Below, piece after piece: positions 20,991 to 34,101 of a stretch of DNA of 64,000 nt. Source of the DNA: Cryptomeria japonica. Lineage: Eukaryota; Streptophyta; Pinopsida; Cupressales; Cupressaceae. The notes beneath the pieces are model-generated. The model saw nothing but the letters and a program-made list of their open reading frames with translations. It searched no databases and was not told the origin of the DNA. The DNA is taken from the NCBI RefSeq assembly GCF_030272615.1, contig NC_081405.1, positions 651,582,920-651,646,919 on the forward strand, read 5' to 3'. The first letter of the stretch is position 1; each line of letters starts with the position of its first letter. The translations under genes were made by a program, and so were the position numbers.

Positions 20991-22060
20991 ATAGTCACCC
21001 TTGAATGAATCTTTGATTCATATCCTAGGGTAAAAGAGAAATTAAATATAGACCTTGAAGGTGGGAAATATGAACAGTATAACCTTGGTCAAGAAGGTAA
21101 ATAAAAGATGGTCTTCATCGAGAAGACATCCAATCTAGATGAGAGAGAGGATATTGTTAATATTTTGAAAGAATATGTTGATGTTATAGCTTGGGGATAT
21201 GAAAATTTGAATACTTTTGACACTTATATCATTACACATACAATACCACTCAAGCCCAATACAAAGACCTTCAGATAAAAGAAACATCCAATGAATCCCC
21301 GCATAAATCCCCTCATATTCAAGGAAGTTAAAAAGTTACTAACAACTAAGATTATCTTCTCGGTTAGGCATCCACATGGGTTGTTAATTTGGTGCCTATA
21401 AAAAACAATGACGAAATTAGGCCATGCATAGATTTTCACAACTTGAGTAAGACATCTGAAAAGGATAACTATCCATTGTTGTCTCTTAATGAATTATTTA
21501 AAATAGTTAATGGATCACAAATGATGTCCTTCCATGATGGATATTTAGGATATAACCAAGTATTAGTCAACTATGCAGACTGGATGGAGACAATGTTCAC
21601 TACTAAGTGGGGTAAATTTTCATATTGAAGGATGTCGTAAGGATTAATAAATTTTGATACCACTTTTTCAAAGAGAAATGGTTGCAACCTTTAAATAACT
21701 AATTGGGAAGTGCATCATAATCTACATGGATGATCTCACCATTTTCTCCAAAAATAGAGAAGATCATATGAGCCACTTATGTAAGGTCCTCAAAAGGCGT
21801 CGAAAGTACGAGATTTCCCTTAATCCAAAAAATACATGTTTGGAGTGTCAGAAGGGAATTTTTTGGGGCATGTGATATAAAAAAGGGAATATGCATTGAC
21901 CTAGATAGGGTAGAAGCATTGTTCAAGTTGCAGATGCCCTGCGACAAGAAGGAAATGAGGTTTCTCTTTGGGAAGATCAATTTTGTCAGGAAGTTCATCG
22001 TTGGGTTTGCAGAGATAGTCAAGCCACTGAATGAAATGATAAAAAATGATGCTAAAATAT
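20991..22060 (+). pseudogene. gypsy reverse transcriptase remnant
   Basis: Across several frames the Ty3 RT landmarks appear: IPLKPNTKTFR (21245), the R-K-P-C-I-D region (IRPCIDFHNLSK, 21415), LGYNQVLVN (21546), TTKWGKFSY (21600) and the catalytic box IYMDDLTIFSKN (21720-21755). This enzyme would copy element RNA. Stops and frameshifts every 100-200 bp mean it is long dead. Confidence 0.82.
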
Positions 22061-22560
22061 AATGGAATTAGGAAGCTAATGAAGTATTTGATCAGATAAA
22101 ACAATTTATCTCTGAGGCACCAATACTAGCTAGCCCTGACTACACGTTATTGTTCCACATTTATTAATTTGCATCCTTGCATTCATGCGCAACGGTCCTT
22201 ACCCAAAGAAAAGGTGAAAATGATAAAAAAATTTCCTTCATGAGCTCTCCATTCAAGAATGAAGAGGAAATATATTCTACCTTAAAAAGAGTATTTGCCT
22301 TGGTAAGGGCAGTGAAAAAGTTCAAGCACTATATCCTCAAAAGTAAAGTTTACACTATTGTCCTTGATCAAGTAGTAAAATAATTTCTTATGAAAAGTGA
22401 GTTAGGAGAACATCAGGGGAAATAGATGGCTATATTGCAAGAGTTTGACTTGGAGATATAGCCCATGAAATTGATAAGAGGATAAGGTTTGTCAAAGACC
22501 ATGGCAGGAGATGATCCTTGTATTCAATACCAATAGACTCATTCAAAAAAAATTCTTGAT
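22061..22560 (+). pseudogene. gypsy RNase H remnant
   Basis: EAPILASPDY (about 22110-22145), CATVLTQRKGE, KISFMSSPFKNEEEIYSTLK (22225-22290) and KFKHYILKSK are the classical Ty3 RNase H sequence directly after RT. It contains one long open stretch (22177-22383) ended by TAA. Confidence 0.78.
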
Positions 22561-22639
22561 ATGTTAATTTGGTGTTTATCTTGATTAATAACAAATCCCC
22601 TAAAGCTTTGAATTCCACACAAAGAAGAGAATAGAGGCT

Positions 22640-23800
22640 TAAAAGTGCCAATTACATGATCAAAGGTGGAACTCTCTTTTGTACGAATTATGAGGGTATT
22701 TATCTTAGATTTGTTGATCATCAAGAAGCCAAAAATTTGATTGAAGAGTTTCATGGTAAATATGTCATTGGTCATGCATCGGTGGATGCTATTACACACC
22801 AAACTTTGAAACTCGACTATTAATGGCCTAGTATTTTCAAGGATTCTCATGAACATGTTTAATATGACCACACATTCCAAATAGCGACAACAAGAGAATG
22901 AAACCCAACCATGCCATTGCAACCTATGTTCGAAGTCAGATCATTCAATCAATGTGCATTGGATTTTGTTAGAGTCATTAATCCAAATTCCTTTGTAGGC
23001 CACAAGTTTATCTTGACCTCCACGGACTACTACACTAGGTGGACAGAGGCACAGGCTTGCAAAAACTACATAGTGTAGGTAATCATCAAGTTCCTTGAGG
23101 AACAACTTGTAACCAAATTTGGAATGCCCTTCGCTCTGGTATGCGACAATGACCCAAATTTTACTTTTTCTTAGTTAATGAAATGGGCATATGAATTTTA
23201 AATTATTTTAAAATTTTCTTCAAATTACTATCCTCAAGAGAATGGGGTAGTTGAATCAACCAATAAGAACCTAATAGATGTTATTAAATAGTTGCTGGAA
23301 AAGAAACCTAGGGATTGGCATAATCAAATGAAGTACGCCCTTTGGGCCAACTGAGCTTGAGTCAAAGCCACCTTAGGTATGTCCCCTTATTACCTGGTGT
23401 ATGGATAGAACCCCATTTTACCTATTAATCTGCAAATCCCTCTCCTTTATTCATGAAGGAATTTGAAATTGAAGATCAGGTAGAGGTTCATCTCCTCAAA
23501 TTTTTGAAACTTGATGAACAAATAACTAACACCTTACAACATTTTGCTAAACATTAGGCTATTTTCAAGAGATAGTTTTATAAAAGAGCCAAGGTAAAAG
23601 CCTTAGGATATCTAACATAGTCCTATTATGGGACAAATCCAAGGAAAAGAAAGGTGATCATTAGAAGTTTTAAAGGTTGTGGTTAGGTCCATACCGGATT
23701 ACAAAAATTCTAGGAGATAATACCTTTAGGCTCAGTTCTTTAATGGGAGAACCTGTAATGTTGCTTGTCAGTGGTTAATTTCTCAAGCATTATTTCAGAT
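22640..23800 (+). pseudogene. gypsy integrase remnant with chromatin-side tail
   Basis: The reading shows the zinc-binding part (HGKYVIGHASVDA...), the core with ALDFVRVINP, ILTSTDYYTRWTEA, ALVCDNDPNF and YYPQENGVVESTNK, then GMSPYYLVYG. Asp, Asp and Glu of the DDE triad are recognisable. It ends near 23700 with a GPY/F-like segment ('G.VHTGLQKF', LMGEPVMLLVSG). Numerous stops; inactive. Confidence 0.8.
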
Positions 23801-26100
23801 AAAGATGTTGAATAAAATCCATCCTTTGTACTATAATAGATTAGGCTTTCCTTTCTTTTGGTTTTATTTTCCTTGTTGGTTTTGTGTCTTGTTTTCTTTT
23901 GGTGATGGTTTTACCAAGTTTAGGTTAAATCAGATTAGCATTCTTAGCATCATGAAAGATGATTTTTTTGGAGTTTTTTCTCTTAGCCCTTTATAACCCT
24001 AGCACCAATAGTCAACTTTTTAAATCCTTGTCTATATTAATTTAAGGAAAAGTATAACATAATAAATATGGTCAAGGTTTTGAAAATTTAAAAGGTATTA
24101 ATCTGCTAAAACAACATGAAATTTCAAATCTAGAGAAAGAAACTTTTTGTTCAAGTAGAAAATAAAAAACCATGTACCTTTAAAGACATACACCATGGAT
24201 CCCAATCTAGTTTAAGGCTTCATTGCTTAAAAATTGAGAAATTGAAAGATCAAAAGAGTACCAAAGAAGAGAAAAGAAAAATAGATGAATTTTTTTTTTT
24301 GTTTGTTGCCAATTCTCAATCTACTCAGGTTTTTCAAATATCTCCACTAGGGCTATGGACACTTGGCTAGTAGTGGAGAAATGTGGAGAAATGTTTGATT
24401 ATAGCCAAAGGTACATTTTTCATGGCTATGAATGCCTGATTGGTAGCAGAACTATGCCCAAGATGATATTGCATTAAAGAAAAGGTGGTTTAACCCTACC
24501 TAGATTGAACCTAAGTATCTTTACTTATCTTTAAGGTTGAAAGATGGGGTTAATTAATCAAAACACACACACTTAAAGGTTGTTGAAACAAATTTCTATA
24601 CTTTTTATTTGTCCTTTTTTTAATCAAAGGTATTCTCTTATACTTAGCTTTAAATGATAGTAGCCTTGGAAGTCAAGCTACTCATTTATCTTGGAGTTCT
24701 AAAATGTCTAGAGCCATTTTTCTTAGAGAGTCGCCATTCCTTATGTCCTGCATACTCACCCCTACATTTTACATGGTAAAATTTGGGTCCCCCCTTTTTT
24801 GTTTCTTGCTTCTTTCCTTTTGTTTCTCTCCTTCTTTTTCTTTTTTTTTTGTTTGCTTGTTTGTTTTTTATTTCTTTATCCCAAAGTCCCATACTACAGG
24901 GTCCTGAAGGTTTCCTTCAGAACCCCAGACTTCAAGCTTCCTCTATGTTGCCTATTTTCTATTGTTTTCAAAATTTCAAACTCCAGAGGTTTCTGAGTTC
25001 ATGGTGGCCTTAAGGCTTCCTCGCTCCCTAGAACCCTGGAATCCTAAAATCTCAGGTTCTTGTCCAGTTGTGGGCTCCAAGACCTAGACATCATAGACCC
25101 TACAACTTCTTGGGTGTATTTATATACCTATAAGCCCTTTTATCACTCATTTTGTGGCATTGAATTTCACACAACAAATTTATTTGCTTCTTTGTGATTG
25201 TTGTGTTGTCTTTTTTGTTGTGGATTATTCATGGTGTCATGGTCTCCTAGTGTTTTTTCTCTCGTTGTTGGTGTGAGGTAGGATCTGTTGTCCCTCTTCT
25301 TATTTTGTGTTCTTATTTTTTTTGTTTGCTTCTCCTTGCTTTCCTGCGTTTGTGCGGTGTGGTTAGTTTATGTTGTTTTCATTTTCTTAGGTTAGGATTA
25401 AGTTGTATTTTTTTGCAATCCCAACATTTTAGTCTCCTAGGAATCCTTTGATCTCTAAATCTTCATATAGATTGATTTTTTTTTTCTTGCGGTCCTTAGG
25501 GTTTTTTTGTTTTCAAACTTTTCCCTAGTTTTTGTATGCTCATACCCTAGATCTTTATTTGAGTCTTGAAATTAAATGTGTTCATTACCCTGTCATTCCA
25601 GGACTCCACAATATTGATGACAATCTTAAAGTCCCTTAGAACCTCATAATTTCATAATCTCAAATCTTCAGAATCCCCCTTTTCTACCAACATGTTACCT
25701 CCACAAATACAAACCTTGGAAAAGAAAGGTTTTAATATTTCACCCTATAATTCTCCAAACCCCAAGAGTCCAAATCCATGAAATCCCATAGTTAATATTT
25801 TGAAGCATTAGACATCCCTTTCTTCTTTGGAACTCCAAAACCCTAGATTCCACTATAGTTTCATTTTGAATGAACCCCAAAACCCCAAAATCTTGAAATT
25901 TTAATATCTTCCAACACACATTTAATCTAGTTCCTCAAAACCCTGGAACTCAAGAATCCTTGAATTCTAGACCTCAAGCCAAAATAGACCACCCTTTAGT
26001 CATCGAACCTCAGAATCATAGAGTTCCAAAATCTTGTGCGTTAATAATATTGATAATAAAGGGGTTCATGAGGTGATTTTTGTCATAGGTGATATTTGAT
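23801..26100 (+). other. AT-rich gene-less stretch after the gypsy pol
   Basis: No protein homology seen. Contents: T-rich runs (24285-24303, 24785-24870, 25314-25330), a possible TATA box near 25122-25128, and from about 25600 to 26040 a diffuse repeat of CCCCAAAACCC..AATCTT type. The stretch is most likely the 3' untranslated region and a decayed LTR of the gypsy element, but no LTR ends can be fixed. Confidence 0.45.
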
Positions 26101-28358
26101 TGATTCTTTCTTTTGCAAACTCAATTAATCTTATGGAAGTAGTGGATGTGCCTAAGGGTAGAAAGAGGAAGACAAAGGCATAAGAAAGACTTTAAAATAT
26201 CCTTGTTACCATGAAATACATGTACCAAGGATGATTGACACCATCCAAATTTGAGAACAAGCTTAAATGGATAACTAACACCGAGATAGGGAATATTGAA
26301 TTGGAGGCAATTAAAGATGTAGTGAAAGAGAAATATGTAAACAAAACATGGAAGAAGATTGGAAAATATGGCTTGGTCCATGGCACTACCTTTCCCCAAG
26401 CCATAAAACCCTAGAGTTGATCATGGTAGTTGCACGACATTATGATAGGAACACTAGAAAATGCCAAGTTGATAAAGGCAATGTAGTGGTAGATTTATTG
26501 ATACTAGAAATGGTCACCTTAACATTCCAAATTCCATAATTTGATCAAGTACTACATAGTACAAAGGAAGAAGCCTTAGAAGTATATAATACAAGGAATA
26601 TTTGAACACCACTTGGCTTTTAGAGCCTCAAAAAATAGGACTAAAGGAAATAGATAATATCCATAGGAGTGATTTCAAAGATGCACTGTGTGACATAATT
26701 ACAATGCTAAATAGAGAATTTGGGTAGGAAGAATCAAATCATCATCACACATGGATGTACTGATATATCTATACCATATTTAAATAGAATTTCTTCTTTG
26801 ATTGGGCTGAGATAATCTCCAACAACATTCATGAACAAATGTGTAGTGTTTTGGATACTAAAAGATTCTTCATAACTTCTTATCTGGTATGGATGATATC
26901 TGCAAGTGTCATGTATCCTAGATTGAACACCCAAGGCAGGCTAGGAGAAGGCCCAAACTAGAAAAGTGATTGGGAATTTTACACTTAATTACCTTTAAAG
27001 GCAACAAATGATCATTTTAAAAGGGTTAATTATGAATTCATCTATGCAATAATTTGTAGACTTGCTAGAGATGTGGGGTATAAACTCTCTAGAGAAGTAA
27101 TGGCCCTAGTGGAAACTTGGGGAGCATGGTTAATTCAGAGCCCAAGTTCCACATATATCAAGTTGAGTGAGTATACCTTTCCTCACCCATTTTTGCAGTA
27201 ATAGAATCATCCTATTAGAGTTTACTAGGTAGATTGTAGAGGTCTAATCCTTAATGACACTAAATTATAGGATGGGAGTAGGCTTTCCATTCAAGATTGA
27301 ACATTATGAATATTCTAATCTGCAAACAACCAAGACTGCAATAGACAAAATGCATGCATTAAATATTAAAGATTTTGAATACACCCAACAATCATATGAT
27401 CCATTTGGAAACTAAAAGGAATGATTCCAAACACATACTTAGGACATGAGCTCACATTAGAAGACTCCCGAGCAGGTATGCAAGAGAGGTCCAAGGTAAG
27501 GAAAAAAAAGTTTTATAGTTGACTCCATTAACTAAAAGGAGTGATGCTAAACTCATACTTAGGACATGAGTTGGCATTAGAAGAGTCTTGGGTGGGTATG
27601 AAAGAGAGGTTCAAGGTAAGGAAAATAAAGTTTTGTAGGTTCTCCATTTGAAATGAGAGAGTTTAGCATAGAAGAGGATATCCTAGAGGACTTTTCTGAT
27701 TATGGGATAATTTTAGAACTAGTGTATGAGGCTCGTAAGATAGACCAAAAGCCTCTCTCTCTAATTAGATGGTTTGAACTTGAAGGTACAAAGATTGATA
27801 ATGCAACTATTGAGGTGGTTCATAGAAGTAGGCAGTGGCTAAATATAAGATCTCAAGCCAATCCATCCAAAAAGGAAGGGAAAGAGGAAAGCCACATGGA
27901 ATTTTAGTTAATCAAAACCCACACAAGAATACTAGATAAAGAAGACAAGAGAATCAAAGAAGGCAACCTTGACATGTAAAGATGCACCCATGTCATCTGC
28001 CAGGATGGTCAAGCTACATAAGAGGCTAGATAAGAAAATGAGGGAATCCAAGACCCTAAAGGCATGTGTAGATCAACAAGGTGTTACCATTGGACTTGTT
28101 GCCACTCCACAAGCTTCCATAACCCCAGTAATGACTGCTATTGGAATGACTCCAAGAGAAGGGTTGTTAGAGGGATAGAAAAAAGAACCTGAAGGTACAT
28201 CTTCTCAACCTCCTCACTCTCCTCCAAGGACACAACCACCACCATCCTCCAAGAAAGTGGAAATTCATAAAATTTATTTGGATGAGGAAAAAGAGTCAAA
28301 CCAAGAGGTCATCACAATCCTTGCATGTAAGAAGAAAACTACCCCTCAAATGCAAGAA
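26101..28358 (+). pseudogene. old stop-riddled retroelement ORF, unknown function
   Basis: Plus-strand pieces such as MEVVDVPKGRKRKTKA (26134), a Lys/Glu-rich stretch, and one better segment of 84 codons (27653-27907, EEDILEDFSDYGIILELVYE...) suggest a former long ORF. I do not recognise a domain. Position 3' of the gypsy integrase would fit an accessory ORF like that at 35528-40180, but I see no alignable similarity. The solo LTR at 28364 interrupts it. Low confidence that all pieces belong together. Confidence 0.4.
27411..27650 (+). repeat. 120-bp tandem duplication
   Basis: ACTAAAAGGA at 27411 and again at 27531 start two copies sharing CATACTTAGGACATGAG and AGGTAAGGAAAA. The period is 120 bp, exactly 40 codons, so the frame is preserved. 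The copies have diverged by roughly 15% by eye. Confidence 0.85.
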
Positions 28359-28363
28359 GTGTA
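28359..28363. repeat. target-site duplication GTGTA (left)
   Basis: GTGTA precedes the LTR start TGTTGG and recurs at 29722-29726. Confidence 0.85.
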
Positions 28364-29721
28364 TGTTGGCATTTGCATGAAGATTGCATTAATGAAATGT
28401 TATGTTGTCATTGATGTCAATTATAATCGGTAATGATGTTGTTATAATATTGTTTTGCAACTGGTATGTGAGCTTGTGAAGAGAACTGATATTACTAGAG
28501 AAGAAGTGAGATCAACCGGTAAACCCTACCTATTGATGTGATAAACCCTAACCGATGAAGTTTGGTGAATTGGTTGTATTGGTTTATGATCTAATGATGA
28601 GAGGTAATGATTATGACATGTATGCATGTTGTATAAGAAGAGTTTCAAATGGTTTTTGGCACGTAGAGATAATGGTTTTTTATCTTGGGAATGAGAAAGT
28701 TCATTGCATGTAATGTAAATCACGTGATGAGTTACAATGTTTGATGAAGCAGTGATCAAGGAGTGGTTGAGGATATCTTGAATGATGTGCAATGATTGTT
28801 ATATAATCCAACGATCATACTTGAACCGATTTGTTTGTAATCTCTATGAGAGAATTAGGTTTGTGATTCATTATTGACTTATTGTTTTGTTTATAAGGTC
28901 GATGAGTTTTTTTGTTAAAGAGTTGGCAATTTGTAGTTGACAGTGCCGAACAGGATGATATATCTATAATTTCGGTAAAGGTAGATATGAGCATGAAAAG
29001 GATTTGAAAAGGTAAGTGTAGTGCTAGTCAAATAGATCAACAAACCCTTGTTGTTTTCTAACAATTGCAACAGTTAAATCCCCTAACCAAGTAAGCTCTA
29101 ACAAGCTTAGTGTTATTCAAATCCTCTAACCAGGTGGTCCATTAGCTTGGATTTCAAATCCTCTACTGAGGTTACTCCTAATAGAGTATTGCTTCTAATA
29201 GGGCATTATAGTCAATCCCTTAATAGGGTGGTCCCTAATAGGATCCGTTCTTAACAAGACTTATTGTAAAGCTTTAACAGGCTAGGCTCCTAATAGGGTG
29301 AACTTCAGTAGTGTTCAGAATACTTGTGGGTATTCATCCCCACCGTGGTTTTTCTCATTTGGGTTTCCATGTCAAAAATGTTGTGTCAAGTGGTGAATGT
29401 TTTTGTGGTTATGTTTATTATGGTTGAATTGCGTAACTGCTAAATCCACTTTGATATGTTATGTTAACCGACAACAATCTGAAATATGTTTTACTTATGT
29501 CAGTAAAGTATTTGGATGTTTTGGTTAAAAGGTTTTGAGAGTTTCAGAGTTGTTTTACTATTAGTCTGTTATAACAGTCAACCGGTTTAACTTGTCAGTT
29601 TAGAGTTTGCATTGAGAGTTTGATTTTGAGATTGGTGAAAGTTTATATCACTTTTCTATCTACTAATTCAGCCCCCCCTCTTATTAGTTGACCGAATCCT
29701 CATTCTTTCATCATACTATCA
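28364..29721 (+). mobile_element. solo copia LTR
   Basis: It starts TGTTGGCATTTGCATG, ends CATACTATCA, and is flanked by GTGTA on both sides, with no internal region. It is therefore the product of LTR-LTR recombination. Related to the LTR at 3960-5344: both share the AACAGG/AATAGGGT repeats (29080-29300) and the box CACCGTGGTTTTTCTCA at 29341. Length 1358 bp. Confidence 0.88.
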
Positions 29722-29726
29722 GTGTA
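29722..29726. repeat. target-site duplication GTGTA (right)
   Basis: Second copy of GTGTA, directly after the LTR end ACTATCA. Confidence 0.85.
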
Positions 29727-31160
29727 AATTACTCTAAGTTACGGGGTAGAAGGATCAATGCTAACTCGAGTACCCATAATCCCATGGGATGGTGATCTTC
29801 CTTCTCTGCTTCTAGTGATAAAGCAAGAGAAGGATCAACTTCTTGGTACTACCTATAGATTAAAATATACATTTTTTGTGGGTTATGATCAAGGTAGTGA
29901 TAGAAACATGTAAAAGTCAGTCTGAAGGAGATCTAGAGCCACGTAGAAGTGATGGACCGATCAAACGTTTGAAAAACAAAAAATCCATATTTTTGGTATT
30001 TTTCTATGTTTTAGTATTTTGCATTTTTGGAGGCCTTTGGAGTGAAATTTGGGGTCGAAACTATCATCAGTCACTTAATCAGATAGCTGAAGGAATAGTG
30101 ATAAGGGACTGAAATTAGATCTTTTTAAGACCTTTCCAACAATGTAAGTGGTTTCAGATAGGTGCATGACTTCTTACTCTCCCAAAGGCGTGCGGGAGTG
30201 CCACATGTCGACACCAAAGGGTTTTTAGAGGAAAAGGGAAATGAAGGCCCCAAAAGTTCCCCTAGTGCACCACATATCCAAAATACGGGCAAGCAAAACA
30301 AGATGAAAGGAAAGCTCAGAGCGAAGGCAAAAAATGCCACTTGACAGCAAGGCATGAGCCCATGAATATTTTGAGCTAGGGGAGATTTCAAAACTGTGCC
30401 ATTGTTTCTTTTGAAGGCGAAAGGCTGCAGGAGGCACCACGTGAAAAAACCAAGAAGCACGAATGCAAACAGAGTGAGAAGTTTACATGATCGAGCAACT
30501 ACAATAGAAAAAAGCAATTTACAAGTGGTGTTAATGGTGAGCACATATAAGAGAAAAAAATGATGCAGGGATCATTATGATCTAGATATTTGCAAAAACC
30601 TTCATGATGGTGGTGGACACACGAAAAGTATGCAAAAATCTATCTAGCTACAATCATCACTCTAGATCAAAGAGATTTTCTCTATATAAGCCTGTGAGCA
30701 CATTGTAAAAAGGGGGTTCACATTTTCACCAATTTTCAGCGGACGTAGTGGTAGAAGAATTTTTAAATTCTATAAAACCTTAGTAGATTCCCCTCATGGG
30801 TAGGATTTGAATATTTTAGAATGTGCGAAAATAGCCTTTGTAATTTGTTTTCTCCATCAATAAAGAGGATGCAGTGCTCTATGTTTGATATTCCCGAGTT
30901 GTTTGTTTCTTGATATTTTATATTCTTGCTTCTGTAATTTTTAACTTCATGCTCACATATCTCATAATTTCAAATCACACATGTACTCTTTTGATATTTC
31001 TATAAATGTTTCATGGTTATAGATAACACTATGCATAAATGAAGGTGAACCTGGTTGAATTTCTGGTGTATTGCCTTAGGATAGGTTTGTAGTTGTTTTC
31101 TTCTTGCATATTTCTATTCCTTCCCATTCCCTCTTAATTTTAATAGCCGACTTCTAAAAT
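29727..31160 (+). other. LTR-like promoter block, boundaries unknown
   Basis: No convincing protein. A TATA box (TATATAA, 30683-30689) is followed about 170 bp later by AATAAA (30859-30864) and a T-rich tail, the layout of an LTR promoter and polyadenylation region. No partner copy is in the window, so ends and family cannot be fixed. Confidence 0.4.
30683..30689 (+). promoter_or_regulatory. TATA box in an LTR-like block
   Basis: TATATAA followed by GCCTGTGAGC, about 170 bp upstream of an AATAAA polyadenylation-type signal. Suggestive only. Confidence 0.4.
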
Positions 31161-32890
31161 CTTGGAGGTTGTTTCACAGGCCACTTTTAGTCCCAAATCC
31201 ATGAAACTTCTAGACTACCCTTGAAAGTTGTCGAAAGATGATTTTGAGGATAAACATTACCCAGACATAGGAGCCCAAGCAATAGAAATGGATGGTAAAG
31301 ATGATGGTAAGATACTCCTCACTCCACAAGATCAAGAGGAACTCCTAAAACAAGCAGAAGAGAAGATGAAAGAGGAGAAGGAGAATAAAGAATAGGAAAT
31401 GTCTGAACAAGGAGAAGAAAAACAAGAGGAGGCCATGGAAGAACAAGAAGAGGGGAAAGATGACTTATCCAAGCCACCTCCACAAGATGATGTGCCTATA
31501 GACCAAGAACAACCAAGACTTCATGCAGAGGATCAAACACAAAAGGAACAATTACAAGGTAAGAAATTCTACGTGATGATTTCCCAAGTCTCTTCTCAAG
31601 GAAATCAAGAAGATCCCAATGTTCCTTAATAGGTAAAATTCAACTTTGGAAAGAAGGAAAGGGTTATTTTGCGTAAGGTAACCCTTCAAGATATAATGAT
31701 TGATGTTCCTAGAAAGAATAAGAGGCCAAAAAATTACATCATAAGTCTAGGAATGAGTCAGGTGAAGTCATGGTAAGCATGCGACTCCTACACTTGACAA
31801 GGAAGGTGAGGAACTAGCTCCAATTGATTATCAAGTTACCTAGGTGAACTTGGGAAAATACACCAATTGGCAAGAGATTTATACTTTAGACACTACCATA
31901 GCCACAATTAAGAGAAGGATTGAAAAAATATATACGTCTAAAATAGAGGCAAAGGTAGTTGGCGCAATATAGTCAAGTACTTATGGATTTGGTGATTCCT
32001 CTAGGCTCCATATCTAGAGACATGAAGCCATCTCCAACACTACATCAAGTAGAGATTAAATCATTGTATACCATGAAATATAAGGTATCAACCATGGACT
32101 CTTGGGCCAATGATCAAATAAATAAGGTAAATTTGTTCTTCCAAGAAACTATAGAAATATATGATGCACGTTCTATGGAAGTTGTGATATTTTCTCTCTC
32201 CACTCAATGGGATACATAGTTCCAAGGGTTTGAAAAGGAGACTCATGTACTAAAGAAGATTAAAGGACTTAGAAAGGAGATAGTGAAGAAAGAAGACTTA
32301 CTTCAAGGTTAAGATTTTGTTTTTCTTCAAGATTGTATTTATAAGTGGAATTTAAAAGAGATATAATAGAGCAATATAGAATAGAGGTATTAAAAAGAAA
32401 TCCTTCACATCCTTCCTTACTAGCAACATTGAAGGAATATGAGGAATGTGTGGTTAAGATTATTGGAGAACATTTTCTCACAAGTAAGCGAGATGGCTTA
32501 ATCATTAAAGATTCAGTCCTTAGAGAATGGGACAAATATGTTGCAGAGAAGTTCTCTTCGAAGGTCAAATTTGATAGTGTTGATGCATAGATATGTGTAT
32601 TTTATATTGTAGTCCTACCAGGTAGCCAAAGAAGTGGATGGCTTGATAGAAAGATGGAAGAATTAAGGGAAACAGTTAAGGTCTCCAAATTCTAGATAGA
32701 ATGGGGTCCATGTCCACCCTAATCCTCCATCAACTACTGTTTGAGCAACTATCAAAGTTTCAAGAAGAAGAGCAAGTAATGGTCAAGCATAGATGGGATA
32801 TGCAATTTTGGTTGTTCCTCAAAAGAAGGCATATTGTTGCATGTCGGCGTAAAGAGAAGAGATCAAAGAAAAGTTACTACTTTTGAACAT
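31161..32890 (+). pseudogene. decayed acidic coiled-coil ORF, unknown function
   Basis: From about 31230 the plus strand reads an acidic, Glu/Gln-rich protein (best piece 31399-31629, MSEQGEEKQEEAMEE...). After stops it continues with VILRKVTLQDIMIDVPRK (about 31660) and, in shifted frames, 31959-32219 and 32345-32590, the latter helical. The last piece (32701-32886) ends with a basic tail. It could be the C-terminal half of the accessory ORF begun at 26101. No family recognised. Confidence 0.4.
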
Positions 32891-33640
32891 CCTTTTCAAT
32901 AGTCTAGTCTTCCTAGACATACATGCACCCACAATGCTGAAGATGGAAAGACTTGCTTGGAAGGAGTGTTGTAAGTAGTTCTAGCTCATGACAACACATT
33001 TTGGGTAGTTAACTTAGTCTCAAGACTAGATACCTATGCGTTAACTGTGTTTATTTTAGAGAAGAAAAGGGTTTTAGTGGAATCTATCCTGAATTTTAGG
33101 ATCATGAATCCTATAAATATTAGTTTTTAGGCCATATTTAGGGTCCGCAAATTGATGATTTGAGGCCAAAAACTAGAAATTTTATTACTTTCATGCATTT
33201 TCTTTGATTTTGGAGGAGATTTATAGATAGCTAGAGATCTACAAAGTCAATAATTACTTATGCTTTTTGAATCAATACAAACAATTTTTGGATTGCAAGT
33301 CATATGAATCTCATTCTTCGAAATTTGTATTCTTTTGTGATTTAATATCTTCCATTATTTTGGGTAGCATTTAATTGTTCCAAGCATTCTTTTTTTATGA
33401 ATCATATTACAAATGTGTTGGTTAATAGATTTTTCCTTCATAAATACCTTTCACAAATGACTCACAAATGAACAAATTGAAAGACAAAAATAGAACCAAC
33501 AATTGAGTCACTTGTAATGGCAATTGCAAGAGCAATCTGCATTTTGATACGAAGGTACAACTCCTTTCATTGGATAAAATGTATGTTTTCTGAATATGCT
33601 TTTAACTAGAAAGAAATAAAGGTAACTAACATCTGTTCAT
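32891..33640. other. gene-less AT-rich stretch
   Basis: No ORF, repeat or motif that I can support. It ends at the copia LTR start at 33641. Confidence 0.5.
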
Positions 33641-34101
33641 TGTTGGCCATTTGGTGGAATTGATTATGTGTTGCTTTGATGTTTTGTCATTGATGCCAAC
33701 ACTAGCTGTTTGGATGCTTTACTGACACCATTTTGGTCCCAGTAGGTTGAGTGGTTTCTGGTTGATTTGGATCTAGAATGATCCGGTATGATTTGGTGAT
33801 GGAATTGGCTTGTTCATGATACTCATGCTCATATTTGGTCAGCTGGTTTTGGTCTAGTGATTGGATGCTATCCTACTTGTTTAGAAGATTGGTTTCTGGT
33901 TCTGACGAGGGTTTCATCGGCATAGCTTTTGATGAAGATCTTTGTTGAATTGCATAAATGGTGTTGGTGCAGCTTCTAGAGGAGTTTTAGGATGCTGTTG
34001 GTGATCATGTTTGAGACTTGGTGGATGGAGATCACTGCTGAAGCATGTGGACCTATATTGGGTCCTGGTCAATCTAGGTTATGGATCGGCTTTGATGTAA
34101 C
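33641..34101 (+). repeat. copia LTR, left fragment
   Basis: It starts TGTTGGCCATTTGG and contains TTTTGTCATTGATGCCAACA, a layout shared with other copia LTR starts here. The LTR is cut at 34101 by the gypsy element and resumes at 53206. GTAAC (34097-34101) before the gypsy matches ATAAC (53206-53210) after it, with one change, as a decayed target duplication. Confidence 0.65.

Larger units (their letters stand above)
17760..23800 (+). mobile_element. decayed Ty3/gypsy element (gag to integrase)
   Basis: Pieces occur in order on the plus strand: gag, histidine-rich finger, protease end, archaeal-type RNase H, RT, RNase H, integrase. The element is riddled with stops and frameshifts and no intact LTR pair is recognised. 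Protease end, inter-domain spacer and domain order match the minus-strand element at 46302-52234, so both belong to one gypsy lineage, probably within or near Tat. Confidence 0.82.

Noticed and set aside
24704-25013. Overlapping hydrophobic frames (poly-Phe/Leu)
   Set aside because: Translation of T-rich low-complexity DNA in three frames at once; no protein signal.
30125-30544. Minus-strand 139-codon frame rich in Phe and Leu, looking like a membrane protein
   Set aside because: It lies antisense in an LTR-like, T/A-rich block, has no neighbours or motifs, and its hydrophobicity follows from A-rich sequence on the plus strand.
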